Origin: Ruminiclostridium sp.
GTDB lineage: Bacteria > Bacillota_A > Clostridia > Oscillospirales > Ruminococcaceae
Length of the DNA: 13,896 nucleotides
NCBI GenBank assembly: GCA_017550775.1
Contig: JAFZOA010000126.1
Span: 1-13,896 of the forward strand
Direction of reading: 5' to 3'
Part shown: positions 1 to 7,274 of the stretch, piece after piece
How positions within the stretch are numbered: the stretch's first letter is position 1
How the letters are laid out: each line of letters opens with the position of its first letter
Notes under the pieces: model-generated
What the model saw: the letters and a program-made list of their open reading frames with translations, nothing else
The model's database searches: none
Told to the model about the DNA's origin: nothing
Position numbers and translations under genes: made by a program

Positions 1-1
1 G

Positions 2-157
2 GACAGCGGCGTGGATATGCAGACTGCCGCGAACGCAGGGCTTACCTCAGCGGGAGTGCTGTGGGGGTTCCGCGGAGAGGAAGAGCTACGCGAAAACGGG
101 GCGGCTTATATCTGCACCGAGCCGTCGGAGATACTGAAAATTGTAAAATGTGTGTAA
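2..157 (+). CDS. HAD-family phosphatase, phosphoglycolate phosphatase-like (3' end only)
   Basis: Only the last 51 codons are present; the start lies left of the window. The visible tail begins DSGVDMQTAANAG, then GVLWGFR, EELRENGA and a final EILKIVKCV. This matches the C-terminal part of phosphoglycolate phosphatase/Gph-type HAD hydrolases: a GDS-x-x-D motif IV region in which the acidic residues hold Mg2+, followed by the typical GVxWGFR-x-x-x-EL-x-x-x-GA stretch. Such enzymes dephosphorylate 2-phosphoglycolate or other small sugar phosphates in the cytoplasm. The substrate cannot be read from this fragment. It ends with TAA at 155-157. No clear hairpin terminator follows before the next promoter. 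Confidence 0.8.
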   Translation, partial: DSGVDMQTAANAGLTSAGVLWGFRGEEELRENGAAYICTEPSEILKIVKCV

Positions 158-259
158 ATCTTTTTCTGCTTGTGTGTGCTAAACCCTTAATTTAAAAGAC
201 TATATTGTTGGCTATATGTAATTTCCCTGTAACCGAAACCTAAAAAATTCAAAAATCAC

Positions 260-288
260 TTGCAAAATTGAGAGATATATGATACAAT
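260..288 (+). promoter_or_regulatory. sigma-A type promoter for the GGDEF gene
   Basis: A -35 box TTGCAA (260-265) and a -10 box TACAAT (283-288) are separated by exactly 17 bases in an AT-rich stretch. Transcription would start near 295, giving a leader of about 80 bases before the GTG start at 376. The 158-259 stretch upstream shows nothing else recognisable. Confidence 0.7.
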
Positions 289-362
289 AATTTGTATAAG
301 TCTACAAGATTGTATGAAATGGTTAGTTTATATTGATCCGGCTGCCGGGTATGGAGTGAGCA

Positions 363-368
363 AGGAGG
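363..368 (+). promoter_or_regulatory. ribosome binding site that decides the GGDEF start
   Basis: AGGAGG sits 7 bases before GTG at 376. It is only 1 base before the alternative in-frame GTG at 370, which is too close for initiation. An ATG at 374 is out of frame and meets a stop at once. The start at 376 is therefore preferred. Confidence 0.75.
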
Positions 369-375
369 GGTGAAT

Positions 376-2106
376 GTGAAGAAGGACAACGATAAGTTTG
401 AATTGATCGCTTTGGTCGGTATTATCGCTGTGGCTTTGTTTGCATTATCAGCGTCCCTGATCTCTATACTCTCATTAGAAAATCCGCAGAACAAGAACGA
501 TACAGCCGTGGTTGAGGATTACTCCGCAGGTTGGAAGAATACCGGCGGTATAGTCAATAACATAAACGGAATGCTCAATGTGAGCAACTCTCTTTCTCAG
601 ACAGAGCCCCTCAGATTGACAAAAACCATAAAGAGCGTGAAGAACGGAGATATGCTCTATATCCACGCGAGAAACCTCGTTATAAACGTTTATTTTGAGG
701 GAAGACCGCTTTATATCACAGCCGAGAACGGAAACTCGAATACACTTCCCGGGTTCGACGGTTATATTTTCGTCAGTCTGCCGGAGACCGATTCACAGAG
801 CACGCTTGAACTTGATATCTTCACCACCGATTATTCCGACAAATACGGAATAGGGAGTATAGTTGTTGGGCCGGAGAAGACGATAGTTCAGAAGCTTCTC
901 GGCGAAAATATTATTCCAGTTATCCTTGGTGTTATCTTCCTTGTTGTCGGAACGGGACTTATAATCTTCGGCTTTCTTACCCGTAAGAAGGTCGACAGCT
1001 ACTTAAGCAGCGTTTATTACGGGATCTTTCTTGTTCTCGTTTCGCTCGGCATGATCTTCGACACTTCATGGGCTCATATCGTTACCGATAAGATATCCTT
1101 TGTGGAAGCGAGCCAGCGCATATTCCTGTCTGCCGCACTGCCTGCGTTCATTGCTTTTATAGATGCCTTCTTTGTTACAGAGCATGTCTGGCCGGTAAAG
1201 GTAATAAAGTTCGTTTCGATTGCGGTGTTCTCCGTTATGATAGTGACGAACAGTATCGGAATAGCGACATTTGTCGGCGCGGGAACATACTTCCTTATAT
1301 TCGAGTCATTCTGCGGTGTCGTCGTGTTTGAGGAGCTCCTTGTATTCATGCTTAAAACCCGGGGTACAAAGGCTCTGAGAAAGCAGTGGGATTACATTTC
1401 CGTGTTTATTTATATTGCCTGCTGTCTGTTTGATATCCTTGTGTTCCTGAATATGTCCGTAGGCAACGACGACCTTTTCTTCACGAGGATAGGACTTATT
1501 ATCATGTCCTCCGTAACAATGGTATCGTGGTTCGGCGAGATACTCGGTATGGTGAAGCTCGGTGTTCAGGCGGGAAAAATAGGCAAGATAGCGTTTACCG
1601 ACGCAAATACCGGAATTGGAAATGTCGCTGCGTTCAGATCCGAGTTTGAGGAGCTCGAATCCAAGAAATTCGGCTTCAAGTATATCGGTATTGTTCAGTT
1701 CGACGTGAACAATCTTAAAATCATCAACGATTCCAAGGGTCATGAAGCGGGCGACCTTCTGATAAAGACCGCCGCAGACATAATCAACAACTCGTTCGGA
1801 CAGATCGGAAACTGTTACCGCACGGGCGGTGATGAGTTTGTAGCGCTGATATCGAACGATCATGCCCCCATAGTCTGCGAGGAAGCTATATACAAGTTCA
1901 ACCGGCTCATAGACAAGTTCAATGCACAGGAGGACAAACCCTTCGATCTGCGTATAGCTTACGGTATAGCTTACTATCAGTATGACAAGACATCTAACCT
2001 GTCGCTGAAGGAAATCCACAAAATGGCGGACGACAGAATGTATGAGAACAAGAAGATGCTGAAAGCGAGATACGCCAGAACACCGGAAGAAGCGGTAATA
2101 CGTTAA
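376..2106 (+). CDS. Multi-pass membrane GGDEF protein, probable diguanylate cyclase
   Basis: Predicted to make cyclic di-GMP from two GTP at the inner face of the membrane. There are 576 residues from GTG 376 (two more if GTG 370 is used). Layout: one membrane segment at about 10-32, an extracytoplasmic domain at about 35-175, a block of several hydrophobic segments from about 179 to 395, then a GGDEF domain at about 403-566. The order resembles 7TMR-DISM-type sensors, but the N-terminal domain was not identified by family. The active-site loop is intact (TGGDEF, GGDEF at 484-488), as is the FDVNNLKIIND metal/substrate region. No RxxD precedes the GGDEF loop at the usual place, so the product-inhibition I-site seems absent. 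It is monocistronic, with its own promoter and terminator. The signal sensed is unknown. Confidence 0.9.
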   Translation: MKKDNDKFELIALVGIIAVALFALSASLISILSLENPQNKNDTAVVEDYSAGWKNTGGIVNNINGMLNVSNSLSQTEPLRLTKTIKSVKNGDMLYIHARNLVINVYFEGRPLYITAENGNSNTLPGFDGYIFVSLPETDSQSTLELDIFTTDYSDKYGIGSIVVGPEKTIVQKLLGENIIPVILGVIFLVVGTGLIIFGFLTRKKVDSYLSSVYYGIFLVLVSLGMIFDTSWAHIVTDKISFVEASQRIFLSAALPAFIAFIDAFFVTEHVWPVKVIKFVSIAVFSVMIVTNSIGIATFVGAGTYFLIFESFCGVVVFEELLVFMLKTRGTKALRKQWDYISVFIYIACCLFDILVFLNMSVGNDDLFFTRIGLIIMSSVTMVSWFGEILGMVKLGVQAGKIGKIAFTDANTGIGNVAAFRSEFEELESKKFGFKYIGIVQFDVNNLKIINDSKGHEAGDLLIKTAADIINNSFGQIGNCYRTGGDEFVALISNDHAPIVCEEAIYKFNRLIDKFNAQEDKPFDLRIAYGIAYYQYDKTSNLSLKEIHKMADDRMYENKKMLKARYARTPEEAVIR

Positions 2107-2116
2107 GACCTATGAG

Positions 2117-2152
2117 CTCCGGCAGGGATATCCTGCCGGAGTTTTGTTTTTT
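2117..2152 (+). terminator. Intrinsic terminator after the GGDEF gene
   Basis: A perfect 10-base-pair stem (CTCCGGCAGG at 2117-2126 with CCTGCCGGAG at 2132-2141), a 5-base loop and a T-rich tail (TTTTGTTTTTT, 2142-2152). It lies 11 bases after the stop codon and cleanly separates this gene from the downstream operon. Confidence 0.92.
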
Positions 2153-2165
2153 GAGAAAAATTGTA

Positions 2166-2194
2166 TTGAAATATCTGTCGGAGTATGTTATAAT
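2166..2194 (+). promoter_or_regulatory. Strong sigma-A type promoter of the salvage/cca/mreB operon
   Basis: A -35 TTGAAA (2166-2171) and a perfect -10 TATAAT (2189-2194) have a 17-base spacer. The predicted start near 2201 leaves a leader of about 130 bases before ATG 2335. The leader holds a small hairpin (TGCTGC 2242-2247 with GCAGCA 2254-2259). I recognise no known riboswitch in it. This is the only strong promoter seen for the next six genes. Confidence 0.8.
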
Positions 2195-2334
2195 ATAATA
2201 AATGTGCGGTTTGATACTGTTTTCGCATCGATCAACTGATGTGCTGCTCATTTGCAGCAGGAGGTATGGAAAGAGAGCGGAAAACTCTGCTTCCAGAAGA
2301 AACAGCATAAGCAACCGAGAGGGAGGATAAAACT

Positions 2335-3180
2335 ATGACACCGCAGGAAAAACTGAAAAAGTGCTATGAATGCTTCAAAGAAAAGATCGACTTTGTACCG
2401 GAGGTCGCGCTGATACTCGGTTCCGGTCTCGGAGCTCTCGCGGACGAGATAGACGTGAAGGCTGTTCTGAGGTACGATGAGATCGAGGGCTTCCCGACAT
2501 CCACAGTCCCCGGTCACGCCGGAAGATTTGTATTCGGCTATATGGACGGTGTTCCCGTTGTCATAATGCAGGGCAGAGTGCATTACTATGAGGGCTACTC
2601 CATGCAGGACGTTGCGCTCCCCACAAGGCTCATGAAGCTCATGGGAGCGAAGGTTCTGTTCGTTACCAATGCGAGCGGAGCCTGCAATACCGATTTCTCG
2701 GCCGGCGATTTCATGCTCATTACCGACCAGATCGCAAATTTCGTACCGAGCCCTCTTATCGGAGCAAACTTCGACGAGCTCGGGACGCGTTTCCCGGATA
2801 TGCATGAGATCTACGACAAGGATCTCCGCGAGATCGTGATAAAGACCGCCGCGGAGCTTGACATAGGTTTAAAGCAGGGAGTATATATCCAGCTCACCGG
2901 ACCCAACTTTGAGAGTCCGGCCGAGGTGAGAATGTGCCGTATGCTGGGTGCGGATACGATCGGAATGAGCACGGCCTGCGAGACGATCGCCGCAAATCAT
3001 GCCGGCATGAAGATCGTCGGCATCTCATGTGTCTGCAACCTTGGCTGCGGACTTACCGACAACCCGCTCACGCATCAGGAAGTCATTGAGGCTTCAAACA
3101 AGGCGGCTCCGCTGTTCAAGAAGCTGATTCGCGGCTCGATCGTCAATATTCACGGTTATCTGGAGGAGAACAGGATTTGA
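2335..3180 (+). CDS. punA: Purine nucleoside phosphorylase (PunA/PupG type)
   Basis: Cytoplasmic enzyme that splits 6-oxopurine nucleosides with phosphate into free base and (deoxy)ribose 1-phosphate. At 281 residues it has the usual length of the trimeric PNP family. Visible family motifs are LILGSGLG (26-33, phosphate loop), GHAGRF (H61), GRVHYYEGY (R81, H83, Y85), [19 protein letters not shown] with E193, GMST, and ISCVCN with N235. The Glu/Asn pair is that of inosine/guanosine-type PNPs; methylthioadenosine phosphorylases have Asp residues in the place of the Asn. H247 aligns with the His that contacts the 5'-hydroxyl in ordinary PNPs. GGGAGG lies 8 bases before ATG 2335. It is first in a tight operon with mtnA and a nucleoside deaminase, so 5'-methylthioinosine or 5'-deoxyinosine may be a real substrate, which is inference. 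Confidence 0.93.
   Translation: MTPQEKLKKCYECFKEKIDFVPEVALILGSGLGALADEIDVKAVLRYDEIEGFPTSTVPGHAGRFVFGYMDGVPVVIMQGRVHYYEGYSMQDVALPTRLMKLMGAKVLFVTNASGACNTDFSAGDFMLITDQIANFVPSPLIGANFDELGTRFPDMHEIYDKDLREIVIKTAAELDIGLKQGVYIQLTGPNFESPAEVRMCRMLGADTIGMSTACETIAANHAGMKIVGISCVCNLGCGLTDNPLTHQEVIEASNKAAPLFKKLIRGSIVNIHGYLEENRI
3162..3167 (+). promoter_or_regulatory. ribosome binding site supporting a TTG start for mtnA
   Basis: GGAGGA inside the end of the PNP gene lies 9 bases before TTG at 3177. The TTG shares bases with the PNP stop codon (TTGA, 3177-3180), a typical arrangement for translational coupling. No in-frame ATG is nearby. Confidence 0.7.
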
Positions 3181-4247
3181 AGGCAGAAAATGTTGTACTT
3201 TCCGACGACGGAAGAAGCGTCGTGATTATAGATCAGACCCGGCTTCCGAACCATACGGAATTTCTGACCCTCACCGAACCGGAGCATTTCTACGACGCTA
3301 TACACGAGCTTAAAGTCCGCGGCGCGCCGGCAATCGGGATATGCGCAGGAATGGGACTGTATGTGACGGCGAATGTTTTCGGGACCGTTAATGAGGAGCT
3401 GTTCCTGAGCAAGCTCCACAATGTTGCGGTGTTCATAAACTCGTCGCGCCCGACGGCTGTGAACCTGTTCCATGCGCTCGAACGTGTGGAAGGTGCGGCA
3501 CTGTCAAGTCGCGGAAAAGGCGTTCCGGCAATGCTGGAAGCTATGCGTACCGAGTGCATTTCGATACAGGACGAGGATATCGCGATGTGCAGGGCTATAT
3601 CCGAGTACGGACTTACACTCGTGAAGGACGGCGACGGGATTCTGACGCACTGCAACGCGGGACCGCTTGCTACATCGTGCTACGGTACCGGGCTCGGAAC
3701 GCTTCTGCTCGGCAAAGAGAGAGGCTATACGTTCCATGCCTATACCGATGAGACAAGGCCGCTGCTCCAGGGCGCACGGCTCACCGCGTACGAGCTGAAC
3801 AAGGCGGGGATAGACGTTACGCTTATCTGTGACAATATGGCAAGCATAGTCATGAAGCAGGGAAAGGTGAATGCGTGCTTCGTGGGCTGTGACAGGGTAG
3901 CCGCGAACGGAGATACCGCAAATAAGATCGGGACAAGCGGGGTAGCGGTGCTCGCTAAACACTACGGGATACCGTTCTATGTGTTCTGTCCGTCCTCAAC
4001 GGTGGATTTCGGCTGTGGGACCGGTGCGGATATCACCATAGAGGAACGCGACCCCGATGAGATAAAGTCAAAGTTCTATACCGAACCAATGGCTCCTGCG
4101 GATGTCAAGTGCTACAATCCTGCGTTCGACGTTACCGATGCAGAACTTATAACCGCGATAATTACGGAGAAGGGAATATGCAGATATCCTTATACCGAAA
4201 GTCTTAAAATATTGAAGGAGAGTGATACCGATGCTGTTCAGAAATGA
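3177..4247 (+). CDS. mtnA: S-methyl-5-thioribose-1-phosphate isomerase
   Basis: Converts 5-methylthioribose 1-phosphate to 5-methylthioribulose 1-phosphate in the methionine salvage pathway; MtnA enzymes are also implicated in 5-deoxyribose 1-phosphate handling. At 356 residues it matches the family length. Motifs in order: [31 protein letters not shown] with the catalytic Cys at 159, [32 protein letters not shown] with the catalytic Asp at 239, IEERDPDEI, and [18 protein letters not shown]. These separate MtnA from the related eIF-2B alpha subunits and ribose-1,5-bisphosphate isomerases. TTG is chosen as the start because of its ribosome binding site and its overlap with the PNP stop. No mtnB, mtnC, mtnD, mtnK or mtnW gene is visible in this window. 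Confidence 0.94.
   Translation: MKAENVVLSDDGRSVVIIDQTRLPNHTEFLTLTEPEHFYDAIHELKVRGAPAIGICAGMGLYVTANVFGTVNEELFLSKLHNVAVFINSSRPTAVNLFHALERVEGAALSSRGKGVPAMLEAMRTECISIQDEDIAMCRAISEYGLTLVKDGDGILTHCNAGPLATSCYGTGLGTLLLGKERGYTFHAYTDETRPLLQGARLTAYELNKAGIDVTLICDNMASIVMKQGKVNACFVGCDRVAANGDTANKIGTSGVAVLAKHYGIPFYVFCPSSTVDFGCGTGADITIEERDPDEIKSKFYTEPMAPADVKCYNPAFDVTDAELITAIITEKGICRYPYTESLKILKESDTDAVQK
4214..4220 (+). promoter_or_regulatory. ribosome binding site for the 148-residue hypothetical gene
   Basis: GAAGGAG lies 10 bases before ATG 4231 and only 1 base before the alternative in-frame GTG at 4222. The ATG is therefore the likely start. Confidence 0.65.
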
Positions 4248-4677
4248 TCTTCTGATCAAAGACATAACTCAGCAGTTCAATGATCATACGATCAAAGTGG
4301 AGGAGAATGAAGACAAAGTTACCCTCACATTTTCAGAAAACAACAACAAAAGGTTCGTTGTCTGCATCACCGACGAGATAACGCTGTATTTCGGCCGCTG
4401 GTGCGGACATTACGAGTTCACCGACGATGAATACGAGAGGTTCCTGTGGGATGTGAAGGATATCCTGAATAACAGGGCTTTCGCTCTGAGCGCATTCGTA
4501 GGCGATCATATGTACATAAACTATCTTGCCCGTCAGGGTTATGAGAGTGCCGACGAGTTCATGGACGATGACCCGAGAGAACGTGTCGGACTGCACAAGA
4601 CAGGCGCTGTTATTGAATGTGTTTACTACGATGACAGCAAAAACAGAACATTTGAGATAAAGAAAGGCAGCGAATAA
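4231..4677 (+). CDS. Unrecognised acidic 148-residue protein in the nucleoside salvage operon
   Basis: I do not recognise a family. The protein is soluble, with no signal peptide or membrane segment, and is rich in Asp and Glu. It has alternating beta-like stretches ([23 protein letters not shown]) followed by likely helical segments ([17 protein letters not shown]) and a C-terminal beta-like end (VIECVYYDD). A two-Cys, one-His cluster ([11 protein letters not shown]) is visible but too sparse to call a metal site. Its start overlaps the 3' end of mtnA by 17 bases in another frame. Its stop overlaps the deaminase start by one base (TAATG, 4675-4679). It is therefore surely translated as part of the operon. 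An accessory or regulatory role beside the salvage enzymes is a guess from position only. Confidence 0.85.
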   Translation: MLFRNDLLIKDITQQFNDHTIKVEENEDKVTLTFSENNNKRFVVCITDEITLYFGRWCGHYEFTDDEYERFLWDVKDILNNRAFALSAFVGDHMYINYLARQGYESADEFMDDDPRERVGLHKTGAVIECVYYDDSKNRTFEIKKGSE

Positions 4678-5948
4678 TGAAAACAAGGTTTTATAACGCA
4701 AGAATACTTACACTGACCGAAGGTACCTCGATCATTGACGGAGAACTCCACGTTGACGGCGACAGCATATCATACATCGGTGCCGGTAACGGCGAGAGCG
4801 GCTTCGACAGGGAAATAGACTGTAAGGGCAATGTTCTTATGCCCGGCTTCAAAAATGCGCACACCCATACCGCTATGACATTCCTGCGTTCGTTCGCGGA
4901 CGATCTTCCTTTGCAGGAGTGGCTGTATAACCGCGTTTTCCCCATGGAAGCGAAGCTTACCCCGGACAGAGTTTACTGGCTGTCACGGCTCGGTATCCTC
5001 GAATACCTCACGAGCGGTATCACCGCGAACTTTGATATGTACATGAAGACCGACGCTATTGTGAACGCCAGTGTTGACAGCGGCTTCCGTACCGTGCTGT
5101 GCGACTCCATGAACAACTTCGGAGGCTCCGTTGAACAGATGGAGCTCGACTACGACAAGTTCAATGCCACAGATCCGCTTGTATCATACCACCTCGGCTT
5201 CCATGCGGAGTACACCACGAGCCCCGAGCTTATGAAGCAGCTTTCCGACCTTGCCAACAGGAGAAAGCTCCCTGTGTTCGTTCACAGCTCCGAGACAAAG
5301 AATGAGGTGGACGGCTGTAAGGAGCGCTACGGAATGACTCCGACGGAGTACCTCGACAGCATCGGTATGTACAATTACGGCGGCGGCGGGTATCACTGCG
5401 TCTGGATGAGTGACCGCGACTTTGAGATATACAAGGAAAAGAAGCTGTTCGCTGTGACAAATCCCGCGTCCAACCTAAAGCTTGCCAGCGGTGTTGCTCC
5501 GATATGCCGTTTCCTGAAAGAGGGCATACCGGTCGCGATAGGCACTGACGGCCCTGCAAGCAACAACTGTCTCGATATGTTCCGCGAGATGTTCCTCGTG
5601 ACCGGGCTCCAGAAGGTAAAGGAGATGAACGCAGAGGCGTGCGACGCGGCGGATGTGCTGAAAATGGCGTGTGTGAACGGTGCTCATGCTATGCGGCTGT
5701 ACGACTGCGACACTCTTGCGGTCGGAAAGAAAGCCGATATCATTGAGATCGACCTGAACCAGCCCAATATGCAGCCGATGAACAACATAGCAAAGAACAT
5801 AGTCTATGCCGGAAGCAAGCAGAACGTAAAGCGTACAATGGTCAACGGAAAGCTTCTTTACGAGTGCGGAGAGTTCTTTGTCGGCGAGAAGCCCGAGACT
5901 ATCTACGAAAAGGCAAATATCATTATCAAAGAGATGAGCAATGAATAA
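4677..5948 (+). CDS. mtaD: 5'-methylthioadenosine/S-adenosylhomocysteine deaminase family (amidohydrolase)
   Basis: Predicted Zn-dependent deaminase that turns adenosine-type nucleosides (MTA, SAH, 5'-deoxyadenosine, adenosine) into their inosine forms plus ammonia. It has 423 residues. The amidohydrolase set is complete: PGFKNAHTHTAMT with H62 and H64, GFHAEYTT (H176), VHSSET with H203 and E206, YHCVWMS (H240), and GTDGPASNN with D291. DDLPLQEWL and NPASNLKLASG are characteristic of the MTA/SAH deaminase branch (MtaD/DadD) rather than of guanine or cytosine deaminases. The C-terminal part (GKKADIIEIDL) completes the small composite beta domain. ATG 4677 overlaps the preceding stop, with AAAGG 9 bases upstream. 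Between MtnA and PNP in the same transcript, it fits as the first step of an MTA or 5'-deoxyadenosine route. The true substrate cannot be fixed by eye. Confidence 0.92.
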   Translation: MKTRFYNARILTLTEGTSIIDGELHVDGDSISYIGAGNGESGFDREIDCKGNVLMPGFKNAHTHTAMTFLRSFADDLPLQEWLYNRVFPMEAKLTPDRVYWLSRLGILEYLTSGITANFDMYMKTDAIVNASVDSGFRTVLCDSMNNFGGSVEQMELDYDKFNATDPLVSYHLGFHAEYTTSPELMKQLSDLANRRKLPVFVHSSETKNEVDGCKERYGMTPTEYLDSIGMYNYGGGGYHCVWMSDRDFEIYKEKKLFAVTNPASNLKLASGVAPICRFLKEGIPVAIGTDGPASNNCLDMFREMFLVTGLQKVKEMNAEACDAADVLKMACVNGAHAMRLYDCDTLAVGKKADIIEIDLNQPNMQPMNNIAKNIVYAGSKQNVKRTMVNGKLLYECGEFFVGEKPETIYEKANIIIKEMSNE

Positions 5949-7257
5949 GTTTATTTTACCCGACGGCGTTGAAGCGGTCATCGAGCGGCTTACCGAGTGC
6001 GGATATGAAGCGTATGCGGTAGGCGGCTGTGTACGCAACTTCATGCTCGGCATTGAACCGAAAGACTATGACGTCACCACAAGCGCCAGACCGGATGAGA
6101 TGAAGCAGGCGCTCGAAGGCTTCCGGCTGGTGGAGACGGGTATCAAGTACGGTACGATAACCGTTATTGTAGGGGGGATGCCGATAGAGGTCACCACCTA
6201 CCGCGTGGACGGAAACTACACAGACAACCGCCGTCCGGACAATGTGACATTCACTACTAAGCTCGCGGAAGACCTGAAACGGCGGGACTTCACCGTCAAT
6301 GCGATGACGTACAGCTCCCGCACCGGAATTATCGACATCTTCGGCGGACGTACCGACCTGCAGAATGGTATTATCCGCGCTATCGGCGACCCGGACGAGC
6401 GTTTTCATGAGGACGGACTTCGCATACTGAGGGCTCTCAGATTTGCGTCGTGTTACGGACTTAAGATCGAGCCCGGAACAGCCGAGGCTGTTCACAGGAA
6501 CAAAGCTCTGCTCGAACACATTGCGGGAGAGCGTATAGCTGCCGAACTGAACAGGCTGATCTGCGGTGATTGCGAGAATGTTCTGCGGGAATACTATGAT
6601 GTGATATCCGTGTTTCTTCCCGAGCTTGCAAAGTGCAAGGGCTTCGACCAGCACACCAGATACCATGACCGCGATGTGCTGGAGCACACGATAGCAAGTG
6701 TCGCGGTAATAGAACCGAAAACTCATCTTCGCCTTGCGATGCTGCTGCACGATATAGGAAAGCCGATGTACTTCACAATGGGCGAGGACGGTATCGGACA
6801 CTTCAAAGGACACCCAAAGGGAAGTGCGGCGATAGCGGAAAGCTTCCTTGAGCGGCTCAGATACAGCCGGGCGATATCCGACAGGGTAACTCTTCTTGTT
6901 AAAACGCACGACATCGTGATCGAGGACAGGGAGAACCTTATCAAGCGTTATCTGAACAAGTACGGCGAGGATGCATTCTTTGACATGATAAAGGTACATA
7001 TCGCGGATAATATGAGCAAGGCTCCGGAGTGCCGCGAACGTGTAAAGACCTTCCGTGCCGCGGCTGAAACAGCGAAAAGGATAATTGCCTCGCGTGAGTG
7101 CTTCTCGTTGAAACAGCTTGCAGTAAACGGACATGATCTGAAAGCGCTCGGATACGAGGGCGCGGAGATCGGCGAAAAGCTGGACAGGCTGCTGGAGCTT
7201 GTAATAGACGGGGAATGCGAGAATGAGAAAAATGCACTTATAAATGCTTTGGCATAA
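5941..7257 (+). CDS. cca: CCA tRNA nucleotidyltransferase with HD domain
   Basis: Adds or repairs the 3'-CCA end of tRNAs from CTP and ATP without a template. It is a class II enzyme of 438 residues. N-terminal head: GGCVRNFMLG (28-37) and the catalytic carboxylates in KDYDVTT (D42, D44). Then come the neck motifs KRRDFTVNAM, DIFGGRTDLQNG and a FHEDGLRILRALRFA signature. An HD segment LLHDIGKP (H270, D271) with DHH-like partners suggests a phosphohydrolase domain, as in many bacterial CCA enzymes. The usual VRD after the GG pair is VRN here (N33), while the catalytic Asp pair is intact. The start overlaps the end of the deaminase gene by 8 bases. The ribosome binding site is weak, so translation is probably coupled. 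Confidence 0.93.
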   Translation: MNKFILPDGVEAVIERLTECGYEAYAVGGCVRNFMLGIEPKDYDVTTSARPDEMKQALEGFRLVETGIKYGTITVIVGGMPIEVTTYRVDGNYTDNRRPDNVTFTTKLAEDLKRRDFTVNAMTYSSRTGIIDIFGGRTDLQNGIIRAIGDPDERFHEDGLRILRALRFASCYGLKIEPGTAEAVHRNKALLEHIAGERIAAELNRLICGDCENVLREYYDVISVFLPELAKCKGFDQHTRYHDRDVLEHTIASVAVIEPKTHLRLAMLLHDIGKPMYFTMGEDGIGHFKGHPKGSAAIAESFLERLRYSRAISDRVTLLVKTHDIVIEDRENLIKRYLNKYGEDAFFDMIKVHIADNMSKAPECRERVKTFRAAAETAKRIIASRECFSLKQLAVNGHDLKALGYEGAEIGEKLDRLLELVIDGECENEKNALINALA

Positions 7258-7274
7258 AAGTGCGGAGGTAAGTA

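Noticed and set aside
333..345. CCGG-CTG-CCGG in the GGDEF leader as a cyclic di-GMP riboswitch part
   Set aside because: It is a 4-base-pair stem only, in a leader of about 80 bases, without the conserved GEMM-type motifs.
370..375. GTG 370 as the start of the GGDEF gene
   Set aside because: The AGGAGG at 363-368 would be one base away; GTG 376 has the normal 7-base spacing.
1306..2019. A 237-codon open frame on the - strand opposite the GGDEF domain
   Set aside because: It lies wholly over the well-supported GGDEF coding region and shows no protein family pattern.
2266..2310. A 14-codon frame after AGGAGG in the PNP leader
   Set aside because: The Shine-Dalgarno-like site is only one base from the ATG and the peptide has no recognisable feature, so it is not called as a gene.
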